From: Hydractinia symbiolongicarpus
Taxonomy: Eukaryota > Cnidaria > Hydrozoa > Anthoathecata > Hydractiniidae
DNA length: 64,000 nucleotides
Direction of reading: 5' to 3'
Assembly (NCBI RefSeq): GCF_029227915.1
Contig: NC_079879.1
Coordinates: 19,980,501 to 20,044,500, forward strand
The notes under the pieces are model-generated. The model saw only the letters and a program-made list of their open reading frames with translations. It had not been told where the DNA came from and ran no database searches. Positions 31,285 through 43,300 of this stretch are shown here, in pieces. The position numbers and the translations under genes are program-made. Position 1 is the stretch's first letter; every line of letters starts with the position of its first letter.

Positions 31285-31357
31285 GATTAAAGATTACAAA
31301 ATCGTATATCATAGCCAAACATCTTAAAGATTCATAAATCGTATATCATAACCAAGC
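31285..31357 (+). promoter_or_regulatory. Doubled copy of the SAP-gene leader
   Basis: Two tandem versions of the leader seen at 30508-30546 (AAAGATTACAAAATCGTATA and AAAGATTCATAAATCGTATA, each followed by TCATA-CCAA). The second ends CCAAGC-TTG where the paralogue has CCAAGC-ATG. Confidence 0.5.
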
Positions 31358-31876
31358 TTGACTTCGAGAAATACAGTTGTTGAATTAAGAGCTCTCGCTA
31401 GAGAACGCGGCCTACGTGGCTACTCAAGGCTCAGAAAGGCCGATCTGATCGAATTATTGACACCCACTACTGTGTCAGCACCCGTACCCGTGCCGAGACC
31501 CACTAGACCCGTACCCGTGCCGAGACCCGTACCCGTGCCGAGACCCACCAGACCCGTACCGGTGCCAAGACCCACCAGACCCGTACCGGTGCCGAGACCG
31601 GTATCAGCACCCATACCAGCACCGAGACCGGGCACTAGCCAACAAGACATGGATTTGAAAAGCAAGTTGATCGAATGGAGAGACTGGTTAATAAATCATG
31701 TACCTGAGGCTGTTAAGGAGAAAGCGAGCAAAGCTTTCAAAACCATAATATCATGGGTTTGTATAAAAAGGGCAGTGGAGAGGAAGAGGTGGAAGAGGTG
31801 GAGGAGGAGGAGGAGGAGGAGGAGGAGGAGGAGGAAGAGGAAAACCCCTATACCCCCATTGAAGAAGCTTTTGTAG
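31358..31876 (+). pseudogene. SAP-like N-terminal module upstream of the polymerase, without an ATG start
   Basis: The frame opens at TTG, exactly where the paralogous SAP-RING gene has ATG in the same leader context. It encodes a SAP-like motif ([20 protein letters not shown] plus KADLIELL), a long Pro-Val-Arg linker (P-V-P-x-P-T-R repeats) and a helix ([20 protein letters not shown]). In cnidarian Polintons I recall this SAP-linker region as the N terminus of the polymerase protein. Here it overlaps the polymerase frame by 124 bases but lies one register away, meeting it in a GAG/AGG-rich tract. It is either a decayed N-terminal part or a separate short protein using a non-ATG start. Confidence 0.5.
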
Positions 31877-34800
31877 GTTCATACAAACGTTTCAAAATAA
31901 ACTCGGATGGTGGGAAGAATGTCAGGGTCTTTCTCGAAAAGGTCGAGCACGTCGTAAATAGGTTGATGAGTGACGTGCTCAGGCAGAAGAAGTCGCTGAA
32001 GACTCAGGCGACCTTGTGGGTGAAGTGGGTAAGGGAGGACACCAGCTCGACCGAAGCCCCGTGTGTACATGTTGATAAAGCTTTCAATAGCTATATGGAG
32101 ATACTGCACGCCCACGATGACATTTCCGATGTTTTCGATCGGATGCGTAAAAAGATAATCGAGCAGATTGAAAACCCTGCTCTACCTGCCAGCGGATTCA
32201 CAATCGAAAGGATCCTACATATGCATGTGGACTTTCACAAACTAAAATTAACTAGAGGTAGTTCTTACTTGCCGCTGCCCGAGAACTTCAGTGGTAAGCG
32301 ATCTGTGATTAACCCACATAACGAGGATGAAGAATGCTTCAAATGGGCCGTTATCGCTGCTCTCAATCATGATAAGATCGATAATCACCCTGAACGGATC
32401 TCAATCCTTAAGAAGCATGATAAGTATAATTGGGATGGTCTAACTTTCCCAATGGCGCTAAACAAGATAGATCTCTTCGAGAGGAGGAACCCCGATGTCG
32501 CTGTGCATGTTTTGACAAAGGATGAGAGAGAAGGTATCTACATGTGTCGCAAGTCGAAGCATCTTGATCGTAAGGAGACGGTTGTTTTGTTTTTACTGTG
32601 TGAGGGGGATAAGAGACATTATATCGCTGTTAAGAACTTGAGCGGTGTACTGAGCAAGGTTAACTCGAAGGATGGACATAGAGAGCATTATTGCTTGAAT
32701 TGTCTCTCTGGTTTTCCAAGCGAACAGAAAAGGGATGAGCACTTTGAGTATTGCAAGAATAACGATGCCGCTAAGATTCAACTCCCTAAGGAGGGTAGCA
32801 CCTTAACCTTCACTGATGGTAAGTTTCAGCTCAAAGCCCCATTCATCATGTATGCCGATTTCGAAGCTTTTACAAAAGAGTTGCCCGAGGATGAGAGAAA
32901 ATGCGGATCATCCACCGAGAAAGTTGGTAAACATGTTCCCACCGGATTCTGTTGTTATAGTAAATATGCTCATGGTGAAGTGCCGGACCCTCTGAATCTT
33001 TACCGCGGTGAGGACTGTGTTCCGCGCTTTGTAGATCATGTAGTTTCTGAGGCGAAAAGGTTATATAACATGTTTCCTCAGAAAGCAATGGATCCACTGA
33101 CGGAGGAGGAGCGTGACGGTTTCGATAGAGCCGAGGTGTGCCACATTTGCATGAAGGAATTTGATGACAAGGATGACATCAAGGTTAGGGATCACTGCCA
33201 TTTCACCGGTAAGTTTCGTGGGGCTGCCCATCAGAAATGTAATCTGCGTTACAAGGTTCCTAATTATATTCCGGTTGTCTTCCACAATCTGAGTGGCTAC
33301 GATGCGCATTTATTCATTAAGGAGCTTGCTAGGAAGTACGGAGAAGATGGTATGGGTGTAATCGCGGAGAATAAGGAGAAATATATCTCTTTCTCTACGG
33401 ATGTTAAGGTTGGTGAATACATTGACAAAAATGGTGAGACCAAAGACAAAAAGATACAACTGAGATTCATAGACTCATTTAGATTTATGTCAAGCAGCCT
33501 AAGCTCCCTGGCTGACAACCTATCAGATGATCAATGCAAAAACCTTCGAAAATTCTTCAATGGTGACGAATTCAACATAATGAGAAGGAGGGGTGTATAC
33601 CCATATGAGTATGTTAACTCATTCGATAGGTTTAATGAAACTGAGCTCCCGTCAAAGGATGATTTCTACAGCAAGCTGAACATGAATGGTATCAGCGATG
33701 CCGATTATGCGCATGCCCAGAAGGTGTGGAAGGACATGAAAGTTGAAAATATGGGCGTTTATCATGATATCTATCTCAAGACGGATGTTCTGCTTCTGAG
33801 TGATGTGTTTGAGACATTCAGAGAAACATGCTTGAGAAACTACGATCTAGACCCGGCTCACTTTTACACTGCTCCAGGATTAGCCTGGAGGGCGTGTTTG
33901 AAAAAGACCAAGGTTAGTCTAGATTTATTGTCGGATATGGAGATGGTCATGTTCATTGAGAGTGGTATTAGGGGTGGATTGTGTCAGGCCGTCCACCGCT
34001 ACGCCAAGGCCAACAATAAGTATATGGGGGACGAGTACAACACATCGGATGGGAATTGCATGGATTTATTTTAGCAGCAGCAGGAAATTGCTAAAACCGT
34101 GCCTTTTGTAAAAAGAAAATTGATTGAATTGAGGTACTGGTTGATGAAACATGTACCTAGGGTCATCAAGGTGAAAACTAGTAAAGCTTACAGAGCCGTG
34201 AAGGATAAGATCATGGGTTTGTATGAAAAGGTATGTTGGGGACCGTCTGTACCGAAAGAGGAAAAACAATATACCACCAAAGCCAACACATCTGAGAGTA
34301 AGGAGATGAATAGCTATCTCCAGTACCTAGATGCAAATAATTTGTACGGCTGGGCCATGATTCAGAAGATGCCGACCGGGGGGTTTGAGTGGGTTGATGA
34401 CGTGGTTTCCGATTTTACACCCGAACTGATTTCACAATTAGCTGTGGAAAACGGTGAAAAGGGGTACATCCTTGAGGTTGATGTTAGCTATCCACGGGAG
34501 CTTCATGATTCTCATAACGACCTTCCTTTCATGCCCGAGAGGAAGATCATTAATGGCGTCGAGAAGCCGACACCGTGTCTTTCAGACAAGAAGAAATATA
34601 TCACTCATATCCGTGCGCTTGATCAAGCGTTGAAGCATGGTCTTGTTCTTGAGAAGGTTCATAGGGTCTTGAGATTTGATCAGAGTGCGTGGTTGAAGTC
34701 GTACATAGATTTCAACACTGATTTGCGTACCAAATCAACTAATGACTTCGAAAAGGACTTTTTCAAGCTGATGAATAATTCGGTCTTTGGGAAGACAATG

Positions 34801-35547
34801 GAGAATCAGCGAAGGCAGAAGGATATACGTTTGGCCACCAACCAAAAGAATTATGAGAAAATGGTGATGAAGCCCAACTTCAAGGGTAGCACGTGGTTCT
34901 CGGAAACACTGATGGGCATAGAGATGTCCAAGATCAAGATCAAACTAAACAAGCCAATCTACCTGGGGCTGGCAATTCTCGACTTGTCCAAGATGGTTAT
35001 GTATGAGTTCCACTATGATTACATGAGACCAAAATATTGTGTGGATGTAAAGCTTTGCTACATGGATACAGATTCATTCGTCTACCACATAAAAACCGAC
35101 GACTTTTACAAAGATATCGCCGACGATGTAGCTTTGAGATTTGACACGTCAGGGTACGATAAGAAAGATGGTAGACCCCTACCATTAGGTTTGAATAAAA
35201 AGATCATTGGGCTGATGAAGGACGAGTTAGGTGGTAAGGTAATGACCGAATTTATCGCTCTTAGGGCTAAGAATTATGCTTACAAACAGCTATGTGGTAG
35301 GGAGGATAAGAGGTGCAAGGGGGTCAAGAAATGTGTGGTGAGGAAGACAATAGGTTTCGATGACTATAGGAGATGCTTGTTGGAGGGTGAAAATGTTTAC
35401 AGGGAACAGATGACCTTTCGATCGATTAAGCATGATGTTCATACCATAAAAACAAACAAACTAGCGCTCAATGCAGATGATGATAAGCGCATAATTATGG
35501 AGGATGGCATTACCACACTGGCTAGAGGACATTATAGACACACATAA
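31753..35547 (+). pseudogene. Protein-primed-type DNA polymerase B with internal insertion and stop
   Basis: Residues are numbered from ATG 31753. The protein has a Glu-rich start, a C2H2-like finger (CLNCLSGF...H..YC), 3'-5' exonuclease motifs at YADFEAF (D369), NLSGYDAH (D517) and YLKTDVLLL (D678), and between them a C-C/H-type cluster (CHIC...DHCHFTGKFRG...C). The polymerase motifs lie downstream: LDANNLYG (motif A, D at 34330), NNSVFGKT (motif B) and YMDTDS (motif C, 35065-35073). Both halves are in one frame, interrupted by a single TAG at 34072-34074. The TAG sits in an ~80-codon insertion that separates exonuclease from polymerase domains and resembles the region at 31650-31778. The C-terminal codons extend into the right terminal repeat. 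All catalytic motifs survive, but the frame is broken. Confidence 0.88.
34050..34300 (+). repeat. Insertion in polymerase derived from its own N-terminal module
   Basis: About 34106-34240 resembles 31655-31778 in DNA and protein. Both encode K-KLIE-R-WL--HVP followed by K-SKA, and both end in ATCATGGGTTTGTAT plus AAAAG. The second copy therefore includes the same ATG context as the polymerase start at 31753. The segment sits exactly between the exonuclease and polymerase domains, where homologues as I recall have none, and it contains the TAG. Confidence 0.7.
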
Positions 35548-35847
35548 CACTATAATTTATAGGACACGACAGATGAGGGTGGGTAGGGACCCATGGGACG
35601 GGGATGGGGGCCCAGGGGACGCGGCGGGGGTTGGGGGTTGGGGTGGGGGACACGGCTGGGGAGGGGGGTTTTGGACAGATATCGTTGATTTAATGGATCA
35701 TGCCCGCTTATTTAACGTAAAGTGGTAAAGTGCACATGGATTTTATCGACTCTTCTATCGTTGATTTGACGTGGATGATCCATGATTTGACGTGGAGTGG
35801 TAAAGTGCTAACGGGGTCTGTCCTAACATTGGGGTTTTCCTATCTCT
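35534..35847 (-). repeat. Polinton right terminal inverted repeat (~314 bp)
   Basis: It matches 18314-18604 in inverse orientation. The difference is an extra block of roughly 30-40 bases in the G-rich section (35594-35672), where runs of four or more G are dense enough for G-quadruplex formation. The inner end overlaps the last codons and stop of the polymerase frame. Confidence 0.9.
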
Positions 35848-35852
35848 GCATT
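35848..35852. repeat. Target-site duplication GCATT, right
   Basis: The partner of 18309-18313, directly outside the right terminus. Confidence 0.65.
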
Positions 35853-37375
35853 TTCTATCTTGTATTCCTAAAATCTTTTTGTCTGTCAGGATGCGCGCGC
35901 ATGTAGAGAACTTTACAAGCATTCGCAATACACGACAGCAGTACCAACTAGATATTGACTCTGTATATGAAAATCCAAAAGTCAAACATTGCCATATTTT
36001 TTAAGAAATTCAACGAACATAAGCTTGCACGGACGTTAGGAAACCGCCCATCAATCGTTTCGGATTTCAGTTCCTTTCATAATATATTTTCTTGCACACT
36101 GGATGAATACGCATGTTATAAACTACGACTAATATCTCAAATTTTGTTTTCTAACTAACAAGACTTATACAGAACGTAATATATACACATGTGTGTCTCG
36201 CTCATTCAGTTTTCGACAATGCACCACTGAAGAATACAATTTTAACATCCAACAAAAATCCTTTTATGACCGAAGAATTGAGAAAAGAGATAGTAAAAAA
36301 ATCTCGACTGAAAAATATTTACCACAAACCTTAAAATCGCCCAAAAAATAACTTTTAAAACGCATGCCAAAAATTCATGAAGAATCCGGAAGTTTTACGC
36401 CTGATTAGTCGAGAATGTCACTAGAAACAGCTCGGATGAATTTGTAGACTGGTTTAACAAAATTGGTTATAAAACGGTATTAATAACGGTAAGTTTTTTA
36501 AAATATATATGTAATTGGTTTGTGTCAAAACAAAGTGACTTATTTCTTTTTTGACGAAATGTTTTCACTACGCGAAGTTTACATACACGCCTTTTTAAAC
36601 AAGGTTTTGCATGAAACATAATGTTCGAATCGCTCAATAAAAAATTATTTACATTTCATGCAACAAATGCAAATAAAAATAAAATTTAAGTTAGATTGAA
36701 TCAGCTGTGATAAAATTTAAATGTTGCGGCAAAATAAGGAATTTTTTATAGTATAATCAACCCTCCTACAACATGCTTTTTTGTTAGAGCGACGATATAT
36801 TCCACGGCGATGCTATCATCTGCGTTTGAGAACACATAGTTTTTATAAAAAATAAAGATTTTAAGGACCACGCCTTAAAATGACTTTTGGAAAATAAAAA
36901 AACTGGTTCAAATACCAAATATATTATTGAAAAATAAAAATTAGAAAAGAAACGAAAATCGGTCTGTGTTTCATTGAGTTTTTCAAGATAGGATAAGATT
37001 TCCATATCAATTTCACCTGGTAGAGCGCGCGAAAATTAAACAAATAAGCAATATTTGAGTGTGAAAAACATAGAAACTTAATCAAAATTGAGCCTAAAGT
37101 TAAAGATACAGTAACCCTTTTAATACAAGATTAAATTCAAAATTTCAATAGAACGGCGTTTATTTTGTTTTATGTGAAAAGAATGGTACAGAAGTTGGTC
37201 ATATCTTGTTCAGCTGAACAAAAAAATCATGTTTTTACAAGCTGTGTCAATTTGTTCAAATAAAAAGCATTCCTGTGACTTCTATTTATATACACAACAA
37301 ATTCGTTTGTTAAATGCGAAATCATATGCAATATTAAAAACAAAATATCGAATGCAAAACAGTTTTACTTTAGAT
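35853..37375. other. AT-rich intergenic stretch
   Basis: No gene is supported. Short frames at 35955-36158 and 36784-37005 lack recognisable domains. The stretch leads into the promoter and first exon of the sialate O-acetylesterase gene, with no obvious TATA box. Confidence 0.55.
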
Positions 37376-40300
37376 ATGCACAGTGTGTTATTTCGCCTTG
37401 CAGTTATTCTGTTCATTGTAATTGGTTACATCAATTGTGTATCACTTTTCCGATTCGCTAACCATTATGAGAATCACATGGTCTTACAAAGAGAACCAAA
37501 TCAAGCATTGCTGTGGGGATACGGTGAGACTGGCAGTTTAGTTGTCTTGACAGTGGCTGGAAGAACATATGCAGCCAGGGTGGGGTCAGGTAAGTTGCAT
37601 TGTCTATTAAGAAACATAAGCAGACCTTACTGCATATTTAAGGCTGCAAGATAGATAATTTACAGTTGTGAAACAGAGTTGAGACGTTAAAGGCAGGAGA
37701 AGAGAGAGAGGGGAGGGGGGAGTCATGATTTAACTCTTTATCCTAAGTTCTGTCTAATAATATTATGAATGTTTTGTCCTGAATTTATTATCCCATTTCC
37801 CTTCGGATTTTTTTAAAAAAGTTTTCCATCCTTCTTTTTCACAACCCCTCACCTTCGCCTATTTCATATTATTCATTACAGATGCGTAACAAATGTAACT
37901 CTATTAAAACATCCAGTCTGTTAGCTTTTGTCTGTAACCAAAATGAAACTGTATATCAGAATGTAAGTTTTTTGAAGATGAGAATCAAGAATAATGTCGC
38001 ATTGTAAGTACTGCAAACTTTTCCTTAAAATGTCTGTCTTTGACTTTTTCTAGAGTTTACCAATTAATTTTCAATACACTCACCATCCATTCCCTTTTAC
38101 TCGTGCTTTTTCCACTCCTAGTTTATTCGGTGGTCTATGTACCAAAGTCCACGGGTATTTGCCTGTCGCAGCTACCATTTTTGGCTCACAGACAGACTAA
38201 ATCAATGTTTTAATATCTAATTCCTATAAGTTTCTAACACTGGCCTCCTTTTCAAAGAGAGGCAAATTTATATAAAACTAAATAAAAACCAGTCATACAT
38301 TTTATTCGGCAATATATCATAAATAAACAAAACAAAACAAATGCAAGAAGTTATATATATTATACATCAAAAGGTACGCTGTAAAACTTCCAGATACTTA
38401 AACTATACAGTGAGAATTAATGAATCCACACCTTTCGCGGTTAGAAACGTGCGCGTCTTCAGCGTTTCCCGCGTCTCCCGCGTTTCCAGCATTTTTCGGT
38501 CATTTTCGCAAAAGTTTATGCCTTTGGAAAAATTGAGAATCAGGAAAAACGCAAGAGTTTTGTTATTCGAAGTGATGGGTATTTATCAAGACACGAAAGT
38601 TTTTTTAACCACAAAAAATCAAAGAACAGGAAAATCTTAAAATTAGTGATTGATTTTTTCTTTAATAACATTCGGTGTATTCGTTCTTATTTGGTGTAAC
38701 GAACATTTCTCGGATATCCGGATTTCTTGAAACAACTTTATGCAGACATTTGATTACTAATAATAATAATAAAAAAGAGAGAATAGCTGCTATTTTTGCG
38801 GAAGATTTTCCCTTGCTAATGAAGTAATTTTTGATTTTCGCGAATGTATTTGTGGCAAAATTTAGCGATTTTTGACCTCGCGAAAGTTTCCGCCCGCAAG
38901 ATTTTCTGCCCCTAAAGTAGACCAAAACACTTTTAATCACACAAGCCATATTTGTATTCCTTTTTGTTTGCGAAAAGTCAGATAACATAAAAAATATAAG
39001 GAGCCTTTAATACTTACTGTGGTTGTGCGTCCTTTAATTAAACAATAACGCCATGCATCAGCTTGGGTGCTTGTCAAATTTTAATCGTTTATTTAAGTGG
39101 GCGTTATTAAAATCTATTTTAGTCGGCACTTTGTTACTCATTACTTACACTAACAAACATAGCAAGTCCATATAAAAAGTTTTAGTCAGAAACAATTTTA
39201 ATTCTGTTTTTAATCCGAATTTCGTCTATCCGTACTCTTTCATTTTCAATTTGACAACCTTAGTTCCCAGAAGATACTTAACAGTCTCATTGGTCCGAAC
39301 AGGCAGATAGCATTTAAATTAGAACCCGACCGAGGTGAAACGGAATGCATATATGTTTTTGCCTACTTAAATTCAGGAAATGCGAACAAGAATATTTGGA
39401 TAATAAAGTTACTGCCTGAAAAGCCTGGTGGGCCATTTGATCTAAACGCATGGTCGAAAGTGAACGGCGAAAGAGTTAATATTACTTTGAATGATGTTAT
39501 GTTTGGTGATGTATGGTTTTGCAGTGGTCAAAGCAACATGGGCTTCACTGTTTCTATGGTAACACAATTTATCCCCTGTATATTTCAATCTTTGTGAAAA
39601 CGAATGTCTGCTTACCTTTCCGCCGTCAGATTCCATATGACAAGTTGAGCGATGAAAAAATTAATGAAGTCATCTAAAAAAAGAAAATTTTGCTGATTCA
39701 AAGTTTGAAATTTTGGAGAGAACAAGACATATGGAATGGTTTCCAGTCAGTTTTATCCTAGAGCTTTTTTGTCTCTTTCTTAATGGAACTAGGTAAAGTT
39801 TCTGACTATAAGGTGTTTTTAAGTTTTCATTTTCTTTAGGCTGATGATAGTGCTTTAGAAATTGCTGAAGCAGATAACTATCCTCAAGTAAGAATATTGA
39901 CGGTTGGAAAATATGCGTCTAAACAACCGGTTGACGAGATAAGTAAGGACAAAATTCATCAACACTGGTCAGTAGCATCTTCTGGTAAGTCTATGATCTT
40001 GTTACTTGACATACAAATGCCTCGCCCCCGTCCCGCCCTCTTTTCTACAAAGTGAGGTTGAAACCAGGCATAAGCTCCTATATTTATAAACCAATTACCA
40101 ATCGTTTTCTATTTCTACTGGCGCAGTCATTCCCCCATTTTTCTTTTTTCTCTTGCACCACAAGATAGCAGTTTTACAATTCGACAAGATTTTTAAGTGT
40201 GATCTACTAACACCCCAAATGTATAAATGTTAAAAGAACTTTGTCGATATGCTGTTAAAGGGTTTCGCTGATATACGGGACAAACAGATCTTCTCTATAA

Positions 40301-43300
40301 TAATATCCGCATCCTGCTATGCGTGTATGCGCACAAGCAGAAAGTCCTGCGGCGGACACACCAAAAACCAAAGTTCGATTTATTTTTAACCACATTGTTC
40401 AGCTTATTTCTGCTGAATTTACAGACAGGCGTTTATGTGGATTTTTTCACAGGTTAACCACTGGTTTTGTTACCTACACAAATGTAGCTTATGATTATTG
40501 TTTTTATCCATTTTTTATTTATTTACTTATTCGTTATTTTTTTAAATCTATTAGCAACAGTAGGTGGTGGTGCTTGGAATTATTTTTCTGCTGTCTGTTG
40601 GATGTACGGTAGAAGACTTCACGACTTGCTCAATGTACCGATTGGTCTGATCTCTTCAGCGTATGGTGGCTCAGCCATAGAAGCTTGGTCAAGTCCCAAT
40701 GCTCTTTCAAAATGCAGTATTTCTACGTAAGCATGTTATTGAAAGCGCTGTTTTACACTTTAGCGTTGTGTATTGCCGCAAGTCTTACTCCTTATTGCTA
40801 TTAGTTTTTCCTGCATATAGACCAGGCCACGAATACCTCCTTTGTGTTCATGTATACTTTTATTTTAGTGGACAGTACTTATCAAAAAATTATATTTGGC
40901 ACTCTTTAATTCTCTTGCGTACTTCTTTTATGAGAACCTTGTGGGGGAAAAATATTTGTCCGATTTACAGAGAGGTGTCCATTCTAGATACCAATACTAG
41001 TAATTGGTGGAAAGTGTAATAAAAGAAAAAAAATACTGAGTGAATCTCCATTGTAATTACTGCTTAAAAAGGTCCAAAGAGGGTCATAAAAAATTGGTCT
41101 AAACAAAAATCACATTAAAACCAAATTTTTTTTACCGAATTTCAGCTTTTATGGAGGTTTTCATGATCAACAACCTTGCTCCCAGTGCCTTTCGTTTCTC
41201 ATCGGCACTGCGCTTTAGGTCTGACGAAAATGTCCGTCTCGCCGTCTGATATGCAAAAAAGACAACAGGTCTTGGAGTCGAGGTTGGGGTCTTAATTATT
41301 TTTTAAGCATGTTTATACAGAAGATAAAGTTATCTGACAGAATTAGGAATAATGTAAAACTCAATTTGGTACAGTTTAAGAATAGCTAGGCTTTATTCTC
41401 TTGGGTGCTTACAATATAGCTACAATCGTCAAAAAATATGGCTCTCACCCCCCTCTATGGCATTTAATGTTAAAAAGTGCCCATAGGGTCTGAGCAGGCG
41501 GTGTGAATGATAACACATGTTCAAGCCAACCTCTTAGCACAATGACTGTAAACGAGAAGGGATGTACTCTCTGTAGAATATATAGATATGTTCTTTCGCT
41601 GACTTCGCTAAACATTTTGGTCCTTGGTTTTTGGTCTTTGATTATAGCTAAAACAAGCTATGCGATGGGACACTCCTAATCAGAGTAGAATTATCTCGTT
41701 CACTGTGTAGTATTTGTCATAATATATGTGTATGTAGCTGTGTCTGTAGTATTTGTGTAGGTAGCTAGCTAGCTAGCCAGCTACCTACCTACCTAGTAGA
41801 AAATACGTCAATAAAATTTTTCTATGCTAGCTTGTAGCTAATTTTATGCAAGTTAAATTGTTAGTTTTTTATTCTACTCTTTACCAACCTTAATCCCAAG
41901 GTAAGAATGAAACGTGTGCGAGTTCTAAAACACTCGATATGTTTAGACCAATAGATGACAATGATGCTTCACAATTATCATGGTTCTGGAATGGGATGTT
42001 GCATCCATTTCTACGAATGACGATATATGGAGTCATCTGGTACCAAGGTGAATCAAACTCGCAAAAAGTTCGTAATTATAAATGCGAATTTCCTGAGATG
42101 ATAAAAGACTGGAGACTTAGATGGCATCAAGCTTCGAATGGGACAACTAGTTTAAATTTTCCCTTTGGCTTTGTACAGGTATTTTGTACGCCCTGATGTT
42201 ACAAATATTTAACAACCTCAATCCCAGGACCAGTTGTCTCTTTTTGTACATCTGACGGCGAGACCTGTCAATTAACACAACGCCGGTGAGAGACAAAAAG
42301 CCCTGGAAAGGAGGGCGGTAAGGGTTTTAATTGGAACTGTTACACCAATGTCTTTTTTAAACATGAGAATGGCTTAGTAATTTCATCCTAGCATACAACC
42401 ATGAAAAATTTGCTGCTATTGTGAAGCTAAACTGAGAGGAAAAAACGAAATTGAAGCCATCGATGTTTAAAAACGATAAGAAATAGTTTTGTTGTTGCAA
42501 ATAAGAATATAAAAACCTGATAGTTTTTATCCCTGGGGATTTTTTTTTGCTTAACTGCGATAATTTCTCTAAAACTTATATAAGAACACCTTAAGTGAAA
42601 AGAAGGAGGGGATTTTTATGGGTCTTTTTAAAATTTCCATTCGCTATAAAGGGCGCTTATTTTAGGGACTGAGGACTCTTTATTAAGAAAACGCTTAATA
42701 GATTGTTTACTTGTAAGTGAAAAAGTCTATTTTTTTATTCTTAGTGTTTTTAGTGAACAAAGGAATGGAATGTCATACAAGTTTTCAATAGTTATTTGAT
42801 TGCATTTAAAAATAAAAAATGCACGTAATTCTCTCTTTCCATTAACTTTATGTTAATTTTATGTTGATTTTCTTCTAGTTGTCCACTTTGGGTAATGATC
42901 TATCTTCTTACAAAAATGCAAATGCTATGGTACACGGCTTTCCAGTCATAAGATGGCAACAAACAGCTGAGTATGGTTACGTACCAAACCCAAAACTTCC
43001 CAACACATTCATGGCAGTTGCTTTGGACCTTCCTGATAACAAATCTCCCTTCCTTGGTATTCATCCGCGCCATAAAACAGATGTTGCGTACAGGCTAGTG
43101 TTAGGTGCTCAGGCTATCGCTTATGGAAAGGCTGTCGACTGGACTGGGCCAATCATAGATAGGATAGTTTTGAAATACGTTGCAGTGCGAACATTTGATT
43201 TCATTGTTTACTACAAAGTCAAATCTGTACCTAAGATGCTTGATATCAGAAGTAAAAAGGGATTTGAGGTACATGTTTTGCATCTTTTTCTATATTTTTA

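Larger units (their letters stand above)
18314..35847. mobile_element. Polinton/Maverick element, 17.5 kb
   Basis: The element is bounded by inverted repeats of about 300 bp that start 5'-AGAGATAGG and end CCTATCTCT-3'. It encodes the Polinton core set: a DD35E integrase, family B DNA polymerase, an A32/FtsK-type packaging ATPase and a double-jelly-roll major capsid protein. About twelve accessory proteins are also present. Polintons are virus-like self-synthesising transposons of eukaryotes related to adintoviruses. No adenain-like cysteine protease, usual in the group, was recognised. The MCP (frameshift), a putative jelly-roll gene (in-frame stop) and polymerase (in-frame stop inside an insertion) are broken, and the SAP-like frame before the polymerase lacks an ATG. 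This copy is therefore probably defective, although its ends are almost unmutated. Confidence 0.95.

Noticed and set aside
34040-34075. An intron removing the TAG in the polymerase (TTTATTTTAG looks like a splice acceptor)
   Set aside because: No convincing donor upstream keeps the frame and removes only the insertion, and the other Polinton genes appear intronless. Left as a break within an insertion.
38662-38988. 108-codon minus-strand frame in a SIAE intron
   Set aside because: It overlies a TAA microsatellite and GCGAAA-type repeat sequence. A hydrophobic stretch arises from the TAATAATAA run.
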